Shown here one piece after another: positions 18,195 through 26,301 of a stretch of 64,000 nucleotides of DNA. The notes under the pieces were generated by a model that made no database searches, was not told the DNA's origin, and saw nothing but the letters and a program-made list of their open reading frames with translations. Numbering within the stretch: the first letter of the stretch is position 1; each line of letters opens with the position of its first letter. The stretch comes from Gemmatimonadaceae bacterium (GTDB lineage Bacteria; Gemmatimonadota; Gemmatimonadetes; Gemmatimonadales; Gemmatimonadaceae), in assembly GCA_019752115.1 (NCBI GenBank), contig JAIEMN010000024.1, forward strand, positions 1 to 64,000. Direction: 5' to 3'. Both the position numbers and the translations under genes were made by a program.

Positions 18195-18299
18195 CTGATC
18201 AGAATTCCGACCTCGGGCTTCTGGGTTCCGGCTCTGACGGCTGGTTTCCCAGAGACCGAAGTCCGAGGCGGGACTGTTTCTGAGGTCGGAGGCCGGATC
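18195..18299. repeat. Imperfect palindromic element C (divergent gap)
   Basis: Two nested pairings are visible. CCGACCTC at 18207-18214 pairs with GAGGTCGG at 18282-18289. CCTCGGGCTTC at 18211-18221 pairs with GAAGTCCGAGG at 18259-18269, extended by CTGGG with CCCAG. The pairings compete, so the element could switch folds. GATC flanks both ends, as in family A. It lies in the gap between rpsP and the gamma-glutamyltransferase gene (18023-18356), which otherwise shows no gene. Confidence 0.6.
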
Positions 18300-18356
18300 T
18301 ATCGGCAGCGCGGGCTGGTGTCGTACCGTATGATCCCCGGACTTCTACCCCTGCCC

Positions 18357-20081
18357 ATGCTCTCACTCCAGAACTCCTGGCGCCGCGGTTCCGCCGCCGC
18401 CCTCGCCCTGCTCGCGCTTCCGGCCACCGCCCAGCCGCCCGCCTCCCAGCCCCCCGCGCCCAAGGCGGCGGTCGAAGCCGAGCATGGCATGGTCGTCTCG
18501 GCCAGCGCCATCGCCAGCCAGGTCGGGGCCGATGTCCTTGCCAACGGCGGGAATGCGATCGACGCCGCGGTCGCGACCGGCTTTGCCCTGGCGGTGACCT
18601 ACCCCACCGCCGGCAACATTGGCGGCGGCGGGTTCATGGTGATCCGCTTCCCCGACGGGAAGGCCACCACGATCGACTTCCGCGAAAAGGCGCCGGCGGC
18701 CGCGACGCCCACGATGTTCACCGACTCCACTGGCGCGTACTCGAGCCGCATACACCACAATTCGTATCGCAGCGTGGGCGTCCCGGGCACCGTGGCCGGG
18801 TTCGACTACGTGCAGAAGAAGTACGGCAAGGTGTCGTGGGTGAAGCTCGTCGAACCGGCCGTGAAGCTCGCCGGTGAGGGCTTCGATGTGCCGATGGGGC
18901 TCGCAGCGTCGTTGAGCGGCGCCCGGACGCGCCTGGCGCAGTACCCGGCCTCGCTCGCCGCGTACTACAAGAACGGCCAGCCCTATGTCGCCGGCGAGAA
19001 GATCGTGCTGGGGGATCTCGCCAAGACGCTCACCCGCATCCGCGATGCGCGCCGCGACGGCTTCTACAAGGGCACCACGGCGCAGCTCATCGCTGCCGAC
19101 ATGCAGAAGCACGGCGGGCTCATCACCGAGGCTGATCTCGCCGCGTATCAGCCGGTAGAGCGGCAGCCGGTGCGCGGCAGCTTCAAGGGCTACGACATCA
19201 TCGCCATGGGCCCGCCCAGCTCGGGTGGACCGGCGATGATCGAAATGATGAACATCCTCGAGGGCTTTGACCTCAAGGCCGCTGGTCCGAGTTCCCCGCA
19301 GTACTACCACTACCTCGCCGAGAGCATGCGGCGCGCGTTCCGCGATCGCGCCATCTACCTGGGCGACCCCGACTTCACCAAGCCGCCCATCGCGAAGCTC
19401 ACCAGCAAGAACTACGCAGCCGAGCAGCGCAAGACGATCGATCCCCGGAAGGCGTCGCCCTCCAACCCGGCCGATGTGAATGTTGGCGGCGAGAGTGATC
19501 ACACCACGCACTACTCGGTGGTGGACAAGGACGGTCTCGCCGTCTCGGTGACGTACACGCTCGAGTCGGGCTACGGACTCGGCGCCGTCGTCGAAGGCGC
19601 CGGCTTCCTGCTCAACAACGAGATGGGCGACTTCAACGGCAAGCCGGGCGTCACCGACACGACGGGGCTCATTGGCACCGCGCCCAACATCGCACAGCCG
19701 GGGAAGCGCATGCTCTCGAGCATGACGCCCACGATCATCGCCAAGGACGGCAAGCTCGTCGCCGTCGTCGGCAGCCCGGGTGGCCGCACGATCATCAACA
19801 CGGTGATGGAAGTCGTGCTCAACCTGCTCGCCTTCGACATGCCGATTCAGGACGCCGTGAACGCGCCGCGCATTCACCATCAGTGGCTGCCGAATGTGCT
19901 GACCGTGGAGCGCAACGGCATTCCCCAGGCGACCATCGATGCCCTCACCGCTATGGGCCACACGGTTCGCGTGGGTGGCCAGCAGGGGACGGCGCACTCC
20001 ATTGCGATCGACGCCAAGACCGGCAAGCGCCTCGGGGCGGCTGATCCGCGGGATCGCGACGCCGGAGCGCGCGGGTACTGA
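18357..20081 (+). CDS. ggt: Gamma-glutamyltransferase (periplasmic)
   Basis: Self-cleaving Ntn-hydrolase that removes or transfers the gamma-glutamyl group of glutathione and related amides in the periplasm. The 574-residue precursor has a signal peptide (about 1-26, LPATAQ) and a large-subunit part with NGGNAIDAAVATGFAL, GGGGFMVI and FREKAP. The autocleavage/nucleophile motif DHTTHYSVVD has the catalytic Thr near residue 383. The small-subunit part includes EMGDFNGKPG, MLSSMTPTI and GSPGGRTIINTV. Start at 18357 is chosen because it begins the signal peptide; 18330 and GTG 18318 are in-frame alternatives. Upstream lies element C, downstream a family-A palindrome. Confidence 0.95.
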   Translation: MLSLQNSWRRGSAAALALLALPATAQPPASQPPAPKAAVEAEHGMVVSASAIASQVGADVLANGGNAIDAAVATGFALAVTYPTAGNIGGGGFMVIRFPDGKATTIDFREKAPAAATPTMFTDSTGAYSSRIHHNSYRSVGVPGTVAGFDYVQKKYGKVSWVKLVEPAVKLAGEGFDVPMGLAASLSGARTRLAQYPASLAAYYKNGQPYVAGEKIVLGDLAKTLTRIRDARRDGFYKGTTAQLIAADMQKHGGLITEADLAAYQPVERQPVRGSFKGYDIIAMGPPSSGGPAMIEMMNILEGFDLKAAGPSSPQYYHYLAESMRRAFRDRAIYLGDPDFTKPPIAKLTSKNYAAEQRKTIDPRKASPSNPADVNVGGESDHTTHYSVVDKDGLAVSVTYTLESGYGLGAVVEGAGFLLNNEMGDFNGKPGVTDTTGLIGTAPNIAQPGKRMLSSMTPTIIAKDGKLVAVVGSPGGRTIINTVMEVVLNLLAFDMPIQDAVNAPRIHHQWLPNVLTVERNGIPQATIDALTAMGHTVRVGGQQGTAHSIAIDAKTGKRLGAADPRDRDAGARGY

Positions 20082-20096
20082 CGAGCGTGCAACGTT

Positions 20097-20220
20097 GAGA
20101 TCGCAGGAACAGCTCGCACAGAGGACACAGAGTCACCGAGAACACTGAGGCGCGCTCCGGATGCATTCGAAGCGCGCCTCTGTGTTCTCGGTGACTCTGT
20201 GTGCTCTGTGCGATCAGTTC
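20097..20220. repeat. Long palindromic repeat, family A copy 2 (between convergent genes)
   Basis: A 124-bp element with 41-nt arms, 20116-20156 with 20171-20211, matching at 39 of 41 positions around a 14-nt loop. Its outer parts (GAGATCGCAGGAACAGC at the left, CTCTGTGCGATCAGTTC at the right) match copy 1 at 8641-8763 almost base for base. The inner stem is different but still self-complementary. It is placed between convergent genes, 16 bp after the ggt stop. Confidence 0.9.
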
Positions 20221-20261
20221 ATGTATCGATCAGAAAGCACGAGGCCAGCCGAAGCCGCCCC

Positions 20262-20840
20262 TTACTTGGCCGTGAAGCCGGTCTTCGCCACGTAGGTATC
20301 CCACGAGATCACGATCTCGCCACCCTTGCCGGCCGGCTTGACCTGGATCTCCATCTTCTCAACAACCGGGTTGTTCGACGTCACCGTCAGCGGGATGCGC
20401 ACGAGATCCTGCTTGGCGTCGTATTCCGTGCCCCACTGGCCGGTCTGCTTGTTGATGATGAGCTCCCACTTGCCCGTCTCTTCGAGCTTCGTCCAGAGCG
20501 TGTACTTGCCGGCCGGCACCGCCTTGCCGCCGAAGTCGAGCGCCTTGCTCGTGGTGAACGCGGTCGCTTCGTTCGCGCCCGTGCGCCACACCATGCCCCA
20601 CTTCATGTCGCCGAGGCCGTTGAAGAGCACGCGGCCACGCTTGGAGGGACGGCCGTAGTTCACCGTGATCTCGCTGCCACCGATCGTGGCCTTGAGCGAG
20701 TCGCGCGGCGACAGCGGCGCCTTGCCGGGCTGGTTGCCCATCTGCTGCATGCTGCCCTGCGCCTGCGCGGGCGCGGCAGCGAGGGAGAGGGCCGCCACCG
20801 CAGCGGCGCCGATGACGGAACGCGTCAGAGTACGGATCAT
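20262..20840 (-). CDS. DUF2911 family secreted protein
   Basis: A 192-residue protein with a signal peptide (about 1-28, AAPAQAQ). The body has the DUF2911 hallmarks: a SPRDSLKATIGGSEITVNYG start, RPSKRGRVLFNGL, WRTGANEATAF, VPAGKYTLWT, WELIINKQTGQWG and an immunoglobulin-like C-terminus ending VISWDTYVA. Function of the family is unknown. A hairpin separates it from the upstream VPS10-type gene on the same strand, so it probably has its own promoter. Confidence 0.85.
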   Translation of the reverse strand: MIRTLTRSVIGAAAVAALSLAAAPAQAQGSMQQMGNQPGKAPLSPRDSLKATIGGSEITVNYGRPSKRGRVLFNGLGDMKWGMVWRTGANEATAFTTSKALDFGGKAVPAGKYTLWTKLEETGKWELIINKQTGQWGTEYDAKQDLVRIPLTVTSNNPVVEKMEIQVKPAGKGGEIVISWDTYVAKTGFTAK

Positions 20841-20888
20841 GTCCTGGTCGGGATCAGGGTGAGAACAGTCACATCGAAGGAAAGACGT

Positions 20889-20929
20889 CGGGCGGCGGCC
20901 GGGACCCGAGAGTCCCCGACCGCCGCCCG
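20889..20929 (-). terminator. GC-rich hairpin, likely terminator of the third VPS10-type gene
   Basis: CGGGCGGCGGCCGGGAC at 20889-20905 pairs with the stretch ending CGCCGCCCG at 20929, a ~17-bp stem with one mismatch. It lies 61 bp past the stop of the gene at 20991-24101. On the minus strand a short CGTCTTTCC follows, so the U-tract is weak. Confidence 0.6.
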
Positions 20930-20990
20930 AAGTTTACCACCGCGTCAACCGGGGGTTCCCGGCGGGATCCCGGCGGGATCCCCGGCCCGC

Positions 20991-23900
20991 TTACATCCGC
21001 TTCTGCTCGGGGCCGAGGGCCTTGTCGAGGGCGGCCCGCGCCTTGTCGAGCTCCTTCTTGAGCCAGTTGTAGCGCTCAAAGGCGTCGCGGCCCACGCGCT
21101 GGTCGGCGCGCGCCGTCATGCCGGCGAGGTAGGTGACGTGCGCCTGGAGCCCGGGCTTGCCGTAGCGGATCGGCTGCGTGTTGAGCACATCCGCCACCTT
21201 CTTCACCTGGGCAAGCGTATCGGCCGCCGCGCCCGTGGCGCCCTTGAGCCGCGTCTCCGCCTGCCGCGTACGCTGCACGAGGTTGTTCACGTCGGCGATC
21301 ATCTCGCGCATCTTCACGTTGTGCGCGAACTGCGCCTGCAGATCGGCCTCCGTGGTCCCGTCCTGCGCGAGACGCGGGTCCATGCGCACCCGCAGCGGCA
21401 CCGTCTGCGACTGGCCGGCCACCGTGACCTTCACCGAGTACTGCCCCGGCGGGGCCCCCAGGCCATTCTGGTGCTGCACGCCCCACACGAAGCGGTTCAT
21501 GCCCACCTTGTTCGGCACCAGGTTGAGCGTCGGGCCGGTGGCACTCGCGGGGCCCGCATTGCCGCGCCCCGGGCGTCCTTCCGCCATCGCGGCTTCCGGA
21601 TCATCCGGATCACCGCCCCCACCACCGAAGCGTCCACGCCCTGCCGCCGGCGGATTCACACCGCTCTTGTAGCTGTTGACCAGCTTGCCCGTGGCGTCGG
21701 TGATCTCGATGCGCACCGTGTCGCTGGGCGACGCCTGCGCGAGGTAGAAATCGACCGTGGGCCCGAGGAACGACTGGCCGATGTTGGTGCGGTAGCCGTC
21801 GCGCGGACGGAACACGGTGAACGCGGCGCTCGCCGTGGTCGGACCGATCTGCTGCAGTGCGGCGATGTTGTCCATGATCCACGCGCCGCGCCCCTGCGTC
21901 GCCACGACCATGTCGCCGCGATAGATCTTGATGTCGTTGATCGGCATCACCGGCATGTTCCGGTTGAACGGCTGCCAGTGCGCCCCATTGTCGAACGAGA
22001 TATAGATCCCGAACTCCGTACCGGCGTAGAGCAGCCCTTCGCGCACCGGATCCTCACGCACCACGCGCGTCGGCACGTCCTTCGGGATGCCATTCGTGCC
22101 ATCCGTCAGGCGCTTCCACGTCTTGCCGTAGTCGTTCGTGAGGTAGATGTACGGCTCGTAATCGCCAAGCAGGTAGCGATACACCGCGAAGTAGGCCGAA
22201 CCCTTCCGATGCGGTGACGCGTCGATCCACGCCACGCGCCCGCCTTCCGGCAGGTCCTTGGGCGTCACGCGCACCCACGTCTTGCCATCGTCGCGCGTCA
22301 CCGAGAACGGGCCGTCGTTCGAGCCGGTCCAGATGACGCCCTTCTCGAGGCCGGACTCGGTGATGGCGTAGAGCGTGCTGTAGAACTCTTCACCGGTGAC
22401 GTCGCGCGTGATGGGCGTGCCCGAGCCGCCCTGGCAGCATTTGGGGAACGCCGTGAGATCGGGAGAGATGCGGTCCCACGTCGCGCCGTTGTTGCGCGTG
22501 CGATGGAGATACTGCGAGCCGTAATACACCACGTTCGGATCCCACGGCGAGGTCGCCATGGGCGTGGTGCGCTGCATGCGGTAGTCGAGATCGCCGCCGT
22601 CGTTGCCGTAGAGCGACTGGCCGCCGATCCAGTAGTTCTTGGTCACGTTCGCGGCGACGTTGAGGAGCGAGTACTGCCCCTTGCAGTTGCCGTGAATGAG
22701 GTTCGGATCCTTCGGGTGCGGAATGATCGGCCCCGTCTCGCAGCCGGGGCCCGTCTTCACCACGCTCATGTTGAACGGGTTGTTCAGGCTCGGCACGATG
22801 TACGTGCTGTTGTCCTGCTGCGCCATGTACAGGTTGTACGGGAACGCGTTGTCGAGCCACACGCCATAGAACTCGGCCGTCGGCTGATTGTCCTGCGTAC
22901 TCCACGTACGCCCCCCATCGAACGACACGTTGGCGCCGCCGTCGTTCGCCTGGACCATCACCTTGCCATCATTCGGGCTGACCCAGATGTCGTGGTTGTC
23001 ACCATGCGGGGTGCGCATGACCTGCACCGTCTTGCCGCCATCGGTGCTCTTGTAGAACGACTCGGCGCCACCGTACACGATGTCGGCGTTCGTCGGGTCA
23101 GCGCCCAACGTGGTGTAGTAGAACGGCCGCGTGATGAGACCGGCCGTCGTGTTCACCAGCTGCCAGCTCTCGCCGGCATCGTCGCTGCGATAGAGGCCAC
23201 CCCCCGGCAGCGCTTCCACGAGCGCGTACACGCGGTTGGGGTTCGCGGCGGTCACGGCGATGTTGCCCTTGCCGATCAGCTCATTCGGCAGCCCCTTGGT
23301 GATGTGCTTCCAGGTCTCACCACCGTCGGTGCTTTTGTACAGGCCACCCTCGCGCGAGCCGGAGATGATCGTCCACGGCTTGCGCTCGATACGATTCATC
23401 CACGCGAACACCACATTCGGATTGCCCGGCTGCAGCTCCACGTCCATCGCGCCGGTGGAATCGCTGATGTAGAGCGTGTTCTTCCACGTCTTGCCACCGT
23501 CGGTGGTCTTGAAGAGACCGCGCGTCTTGTTCGGCTTGAAGATGTCACCGTACATCGCGGCCCAGACGATGTCCGGGTTCGTGGGATGGATGCGCAGTTC
23601 ACCCGTCTGGCCGGCGTCGTAGAGCCCCTTGAACTCCCAGGTCTTGCCGGCGTCGGTCGAGCGATAAATCCCGCGGCCGGTGGAGACGTTGGAGCGCACG
23701 CCGTCGGAGCCGGTGCCCAGCCAGATCACGTTCGGGTTGGAGAGCGAGACATCCACCGAGCCCATCGAGGCGACCGGCACCTTCCCGTCGGTCAACGGCT
23801 CCCAGTTCTCGCCCCCATCGGTGGTGCGCCAGAGGCCGCCCGACGCGACGCCCATGTAGAACGTCTTGGGCTGGCTGGGCACTCCCGTCACGGTGGTCAC

Positions 23901-24101
23901 GCGACCGCCGCGGGAGTGGCCCACGAGCCGGTAGCTGAGCCCGCGGAACAGGTTGGTATCGACCGACGCCATGAACGGCGCCTTGGGGGCGGCCGCCGGC
24001 TTGGCGGCGGTGGGGGCGGCCGGCTTGGCGGCCTGCGCGCCGGCCAGGGCGGGCGCGAGACCAATCAGGGTCAGAGAAGCCAGAGCGTGGCGACGAAGCA
24101 T
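20991..24101 (-). CDS. VPS10/sortilin-type beta-propeller exoprotein (paralogue 3)
   Basis: A 1036-residue secreted protein with a signal peptide (about 1-23, ALAGAQ) and an Ala/Lys/Pro spacer. Asp-box repeats include RTTDGGENW, RSTDAGKTW, KTTDGGKTW, KSTDGGETW, RSDDAGESW and LTNDYGKTW. GRGAWIMDNIAALQQIG closes the propeller and a beta-sandwich follows (RIEITDATGKLVNSYKS). A Gly/Arg-rich linker leads to PPGQYSVKVTVAGQ and a helical C-terminus rich in Lys and Ala. Same layout as the proteins at 5327 and 8787. Start 24101 is preferred over 24134 because the signal peptide begins there. A 16-bp palindrome in the leader (24128-24143) precedes it. Confidence 0.75.
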   Translation of the reverse strand: MLRRHALASLTLIGLAPALAGAQAAKPAAPTAAKPAAAPKAPFMASVDTNLFRGLSYRLVGHSRGGRVTTVTGVPSQPKTFYMGVASGGLWRTTDGGENWEPLTDGKVPVASMGSVDVSLSNPNVIWLGTGSDGVRSNVSTGRGIYRSTDAGKTWEFKGLYDAGQTGELRIHPTNPDIVWAAMYGDIFKPNKTRGLFKTTDGGKTWKNTLYISDSTGAMDVELQPGNPNVVFAWMNRIERKPWTIISGSREGGLYKSTDGGETWKHITKGLPNELIGKGNIAVTAANPNRVYALVEALPGGGLYRSDDAGESWQLVNTTAGLITRPFYYTTLGADPTNADIVYGGAESFYKSTDGGKTVQVMRTPHGDNHDIWVSPNDGKVMVQANDGGANVSFDGGRTWSTQDNQPTAEFYGVWLDNAFPYNLYMAQQDNSTYIVPSLNNPFNMSVVKTGPGCETGPIIPHPKDPNLIHGNCKGQYSLLNVAANVTKNYWIGGQSLYGNDGGDLDYRMQRTTPMATSPWDPNVVYYGSQYLHRTRNNGATWDRISPDLTAFPKCCQGGSGTPITRDVTGEEFYSTLYAITESGLEKGVIWTGSNDGPFSVTRDDGKTWVRVTPKDLPEGGRVAWIDASPHRKGSAYFAVYRYLLGDYEPYIYLTNDYGKTWKRLTDGTNGIPKDVPTRVVREDPVREGLLYAGTEFGIYISFDNGAHWQPFNRNMPVMPINDIKIYRGDMVVATQGRGAWIMDNIAALQQIGPTTASAAFTVFRPRDGYRTNIGQSFLGPTVDFYLAQASPSDTVRIEITDATGKLVNSYKSGVNPPAAGRGRFGGGGGDPDDPEAAMAEGRPGRGNAGPASATGPTLNLVPNKVGMNRFVWGVQHQNGLGAPPGQYSVKVTVAGQSQTVPLRVRMDPRLAQDGTTEADLQAQFAHNVKMREMIADVNNLVQRTRQAETRLKGATGAAADTLAQVKKVADVLNTQPIRYGKPGLQAHVTYLAGMTARADQRVGRDAFERYNWLKKELDKARAALDKALGPEQKRM

Positions 24102-24127
24102 CGCAAAAACCGGGTTGGGGACGGGAC

Positions 24128-24143
24128 CGGCCACCTGGCCGGC
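24128..24143. promoter_or_regulatory. Palindrome in the leader of VPS10-type paralogue 3
   Basis: CCGGCCA and TGGCCGG flank a 2-nt centre, 27 nt upstream of the start at 24101. A TAGCTT hexamer that could serve as a -10 element lies just upstream (about 24150-24155 on the minus strand). Operator or RNA hairpin; speculative. Confidence 0.25.
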
Positions 24144-24212
24144 ACGTCCAAGCTACGCGGTTTTCGCGCGGGCGTTGAGGGTCAGCGCCGCGCGGCGATG
24201 AGCGCGCGTCGA

Positions 24213-24662
24213 TTACCGCGTAGCGAGAACCGCACCTGCGGCCGCGGCAACGGGCGTCCAGAGGTACATCAGCCCGTCGACCTTGTCGCAGGAGCTCGCA
24301 GCCCAGTACGCCGTAGCGCCCACGGCGTACGCCGCGCCCCCGGCCATCGCGCCGGCGGCCGCGCGCCCGCGATGCTGGTCGGCGACCACGGCCGCCACGA
24401 GCGCGACCGGGGTCGCCATCACCCCTGTCGCGCGCAGCGGATTCTTCCACCAGGCGCCCTGGCGCAACGGGCACGGGAGCGGCGCGCGTGTCCGCGCCCC
24501 GGTTGGGGCATCGCGGTGTGCCGCGCGCACCGGCCGCAGCGACACCGGCGCCAGCCGCGGCTGCGCGGCCATCACCGCGGGGGATCCGAGCAGGGCGAGC
24601 AGGGCCACGGTGCCCGCCCTCAGGCGTGCGGCACGCCGGCGATGGGTATGCGAGTTCGACAT
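24213..24662 (-). CDS. Small exported protein with Gly/Ala-rich membrane-like segments, unknown
   Basis: A 149-residue protein. After a basic N-terminus (SHTHRRRAARLR) comes a hydrophobic signal (GTVALLALLGSPAVMAAQ). Later segments ATPVALVAAVVA and GAMAGGAAYAVGATAYWAA look like small-residue membrane helices, and the C-terminus VAAAAGAVLATR is also apolar. I do not recognise the family. It begins 10 bp after the stop of the D-aminoacylase gene on the same strand, so it is probably the last gene of that operon. Start 24662 was chosen because upstream codons lack signal character. Confidence 0.55.
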   Translation of the reverse strand: MSNSHTHRRRAARLRAGTVALLALLGSPAVMAAQPRLAPVSLRPVRAAHRDAPTGARTRAPLPCPLRQGAWWKNPLRATGVMATPVALVAAVVADQHRGRAAAGAMAGGAAYAVGATAYWAASSCDKVDGLMYLWTPVAAAAGAVLATR

Positions 24663-24672
24663 ACCGCCACAA

Positions 24673-26301
24673 TTACCGCGCGCCGGTATCCGCTCGCAAT
24701 ACGCCGCCCGACGTACGCCCGTTCGCGTGCTCGCCCCCCTGCACGGCCCACCGGCCATTCACGACCACATCGCGAATGCCAATCGGGTACTGAAAGGGAT
24801 TCGCGAACGTCGCCGTATCGGCCACCGTCGCCGGATCGAACACCACCAGATCAGCCGCCATCTTCGCGGCAATGCGGCCACGATCGGCGAGTTGCACCCG
24901 CTGCGCCGGGCGAAGGGTCATCTTGTGCACCGCCTGTTCCAGCGAGAGCGCCTTCCGCTCGCGCACATAGCGCCCCAGCACGCGCGGAAAGGTGCCGGCG
25001 CCGCGAGGATGCGGACTCCCGCGTCGCGTTGGGCCGTCGATCGCGAAGCCGCCTCCGTCGGAGCAGACCATCGCGAAGTCATGCGCGAGAAGGCGATCGA
25101 GATTGTCTTCGCTCATCGCGAAGCCGAGCATGCCCACATCGGTCGCGTTGCGCTGCAGCAGCCCCACGGCCGCCTCGTACGGATCGAGCCCGCGTACCTT
25201 GGCCCACGCCCCCAGCCGCTTGCCCTCGGCGTCGCGATCCTCGGCGTTCGCCACGCGCGAGATCTGCACGTTGTCCCACCCGCCAATGAGCTCCACCTTG
25301 CCGATCGCCTCGGTGCGAATGCGGGCGGCCGTGGCGGGATCGGTGAGGCGCGCCAGGAACGCCGCATCGCCGCCGTCCTTGGACCAGGTTGGAAAGAGAT
25401 TCGTGAGCCCGGTGGAATAGGCGACATACGGATACACGTCGAACCACGCGTCCACACCCGCCTTGCGCGCATCGGCGAGGCGCGTGAAGCAGGCATCGAT
25501 CTTGGTCCAGTTGCGCGTGCCCTGCTGCTTGAGGTGCGACACCTGCAGGCCGCACCTCGCGCCGCGCGCCACGGCGATGGATTCGTCGATGGCCTCGAGC
25601 AGCTGGTCATCTTCGTTGCGCATGTGCGTGGCGTAGCTCAGTCGCCGCGCACTGAGCGGGCGGCAGAGCGCGACCAGCTCGTCGAGTTTCGCGAACGCGC
25701 CCGGCGTGTACTCGAGCCCCGTGCTCGCCCCGCACGCGCCCTCGGCGACGGCGCGTTCCACCATCGCGGTCATCTGCGTGAGCTCGGCAGCGGTCGGTTG
25801 GCGGTCCATCTCGCCAACGACCTTCCCGCGCACGCTCCCCAGCCCGATCATGCTCGCCACATTCACCGCTGGCGCGAGCGCCTGCGTGCGCGCGGCCCAA
25901 TCGGCGAACGAGTCGCCGGCTTCGCCGGTAAATCGTGAGCTCCCGTCGGCACCGACCACCATCGTGGTGACCCCCTGCCGGATCACGCTCTCCACGCGCG
26001 GATCGTCGCGCAGGTTGCCGTCGCCGTGCGAGTGAATATCGATGAACCCCGGCGCGACCGTCATCCCGCGCGCATTGATCTCCTCGCGGCCCGTGTCCTT
26101 GAGCGTCGCGCCCACCGCCACGATCCGCCCGTTGCTGACCGCGATGTCGGCCACCCGGGCCGCGGCACCAGTCCCGTCGAGCACATGGCCGCCGCGCACC
26201 ACCAGATCATAGGCCCGGCGCTTCGGGACGAACGGAGCGCCCACGGCAACGACGCCCAGCGTTGCCGCGCTGGTGGCGACGAACTCACGCCGCGTGCTCA
26301 T
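24673..26301 (-). CDS. D-aminoacylase/N-acyl-D-amino-acid deacylase-type amidohydrolase, Tat-exported
   Basis: A 542-residue metal-dependent hydrolase likely to remove acyl groups from D-amino acids or modified peptides. The N-terminus STRREFVATSA followed by a hydrophobic stretch resembles a twin-arginine signal. The amidohydrolase core begins YDLVVRGGHVLDGTG. The HxH metal motif is in GFIDIHSHGD (His90, His92), with later ligand candidates ATHMRNED, QVSHLKQQG and VCSDGGGF. The Cys common in D-aminoacylases (GNCG) is replaced here (VVGADGSS). The C-terminal beta-sandwich ends ADLVVFDPATVADTATF. Its ATG overlaps the stop of the upstream paralogue by 4 bp. Confidence 0.82.
   Translation of the reverse strand: MSTRREFVATSAATLGVVAVGAPFVPKRRAYDLVVRGGHVLDGTGAAARVADIAVSNGRIVAVGATLKDTGREEINARGMTVAPGFIDIHSHGDGNLRDDPRVESVIRQGVTTMVVGADGSSRFTGEAGDSFADWAARTQALAPAVNVASMIGLGSVRGKVVGEMDRQPTAAELTQMTAMVERAVAEGACGASTGLEYTPGAFAKLDELVALCRPLSARRLSYATHMRNEDDQLLEAIDESIAVARGARCGLQVSHLKQQGTRNWTKIDACFTRLADARKAGVDAWFDVYPYVAYSTGLTNLFPTWSKDGGDAAFLARLTDPATAARIRTEAIGKVELIGGWDNVQISRVANAEDRDAEGKRLGAWAKVRGLDPYEAAVGLLQRNATDVGMLGFAMSEDNLDRLLAHDFAMVCSDGGGFAIDGPTRRGSPHPRGAGTFPRVLGRYVRERKALSLEQAVHKMTLRPAQRVQLADRGRIAAKMAADLVVFDPATVADTATFANPFQYPIGIRDVVVNGRWAVQGGEHANGRTSGGVLRADTGAR

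Noticed and set aside
8641-20220. Family A and B repeats as insertion-sequence ends or a CRISPR array
   Set aside because: Only single isolated hairpins, no transposase gene, no regular spacer units.
22503-25289. Long plus-strand frame opposite VPS10-type paralogue 3 and the D-aminoacylase
   Set aside because: It crosses two real minus-strand genes and its composition is antisense-like.
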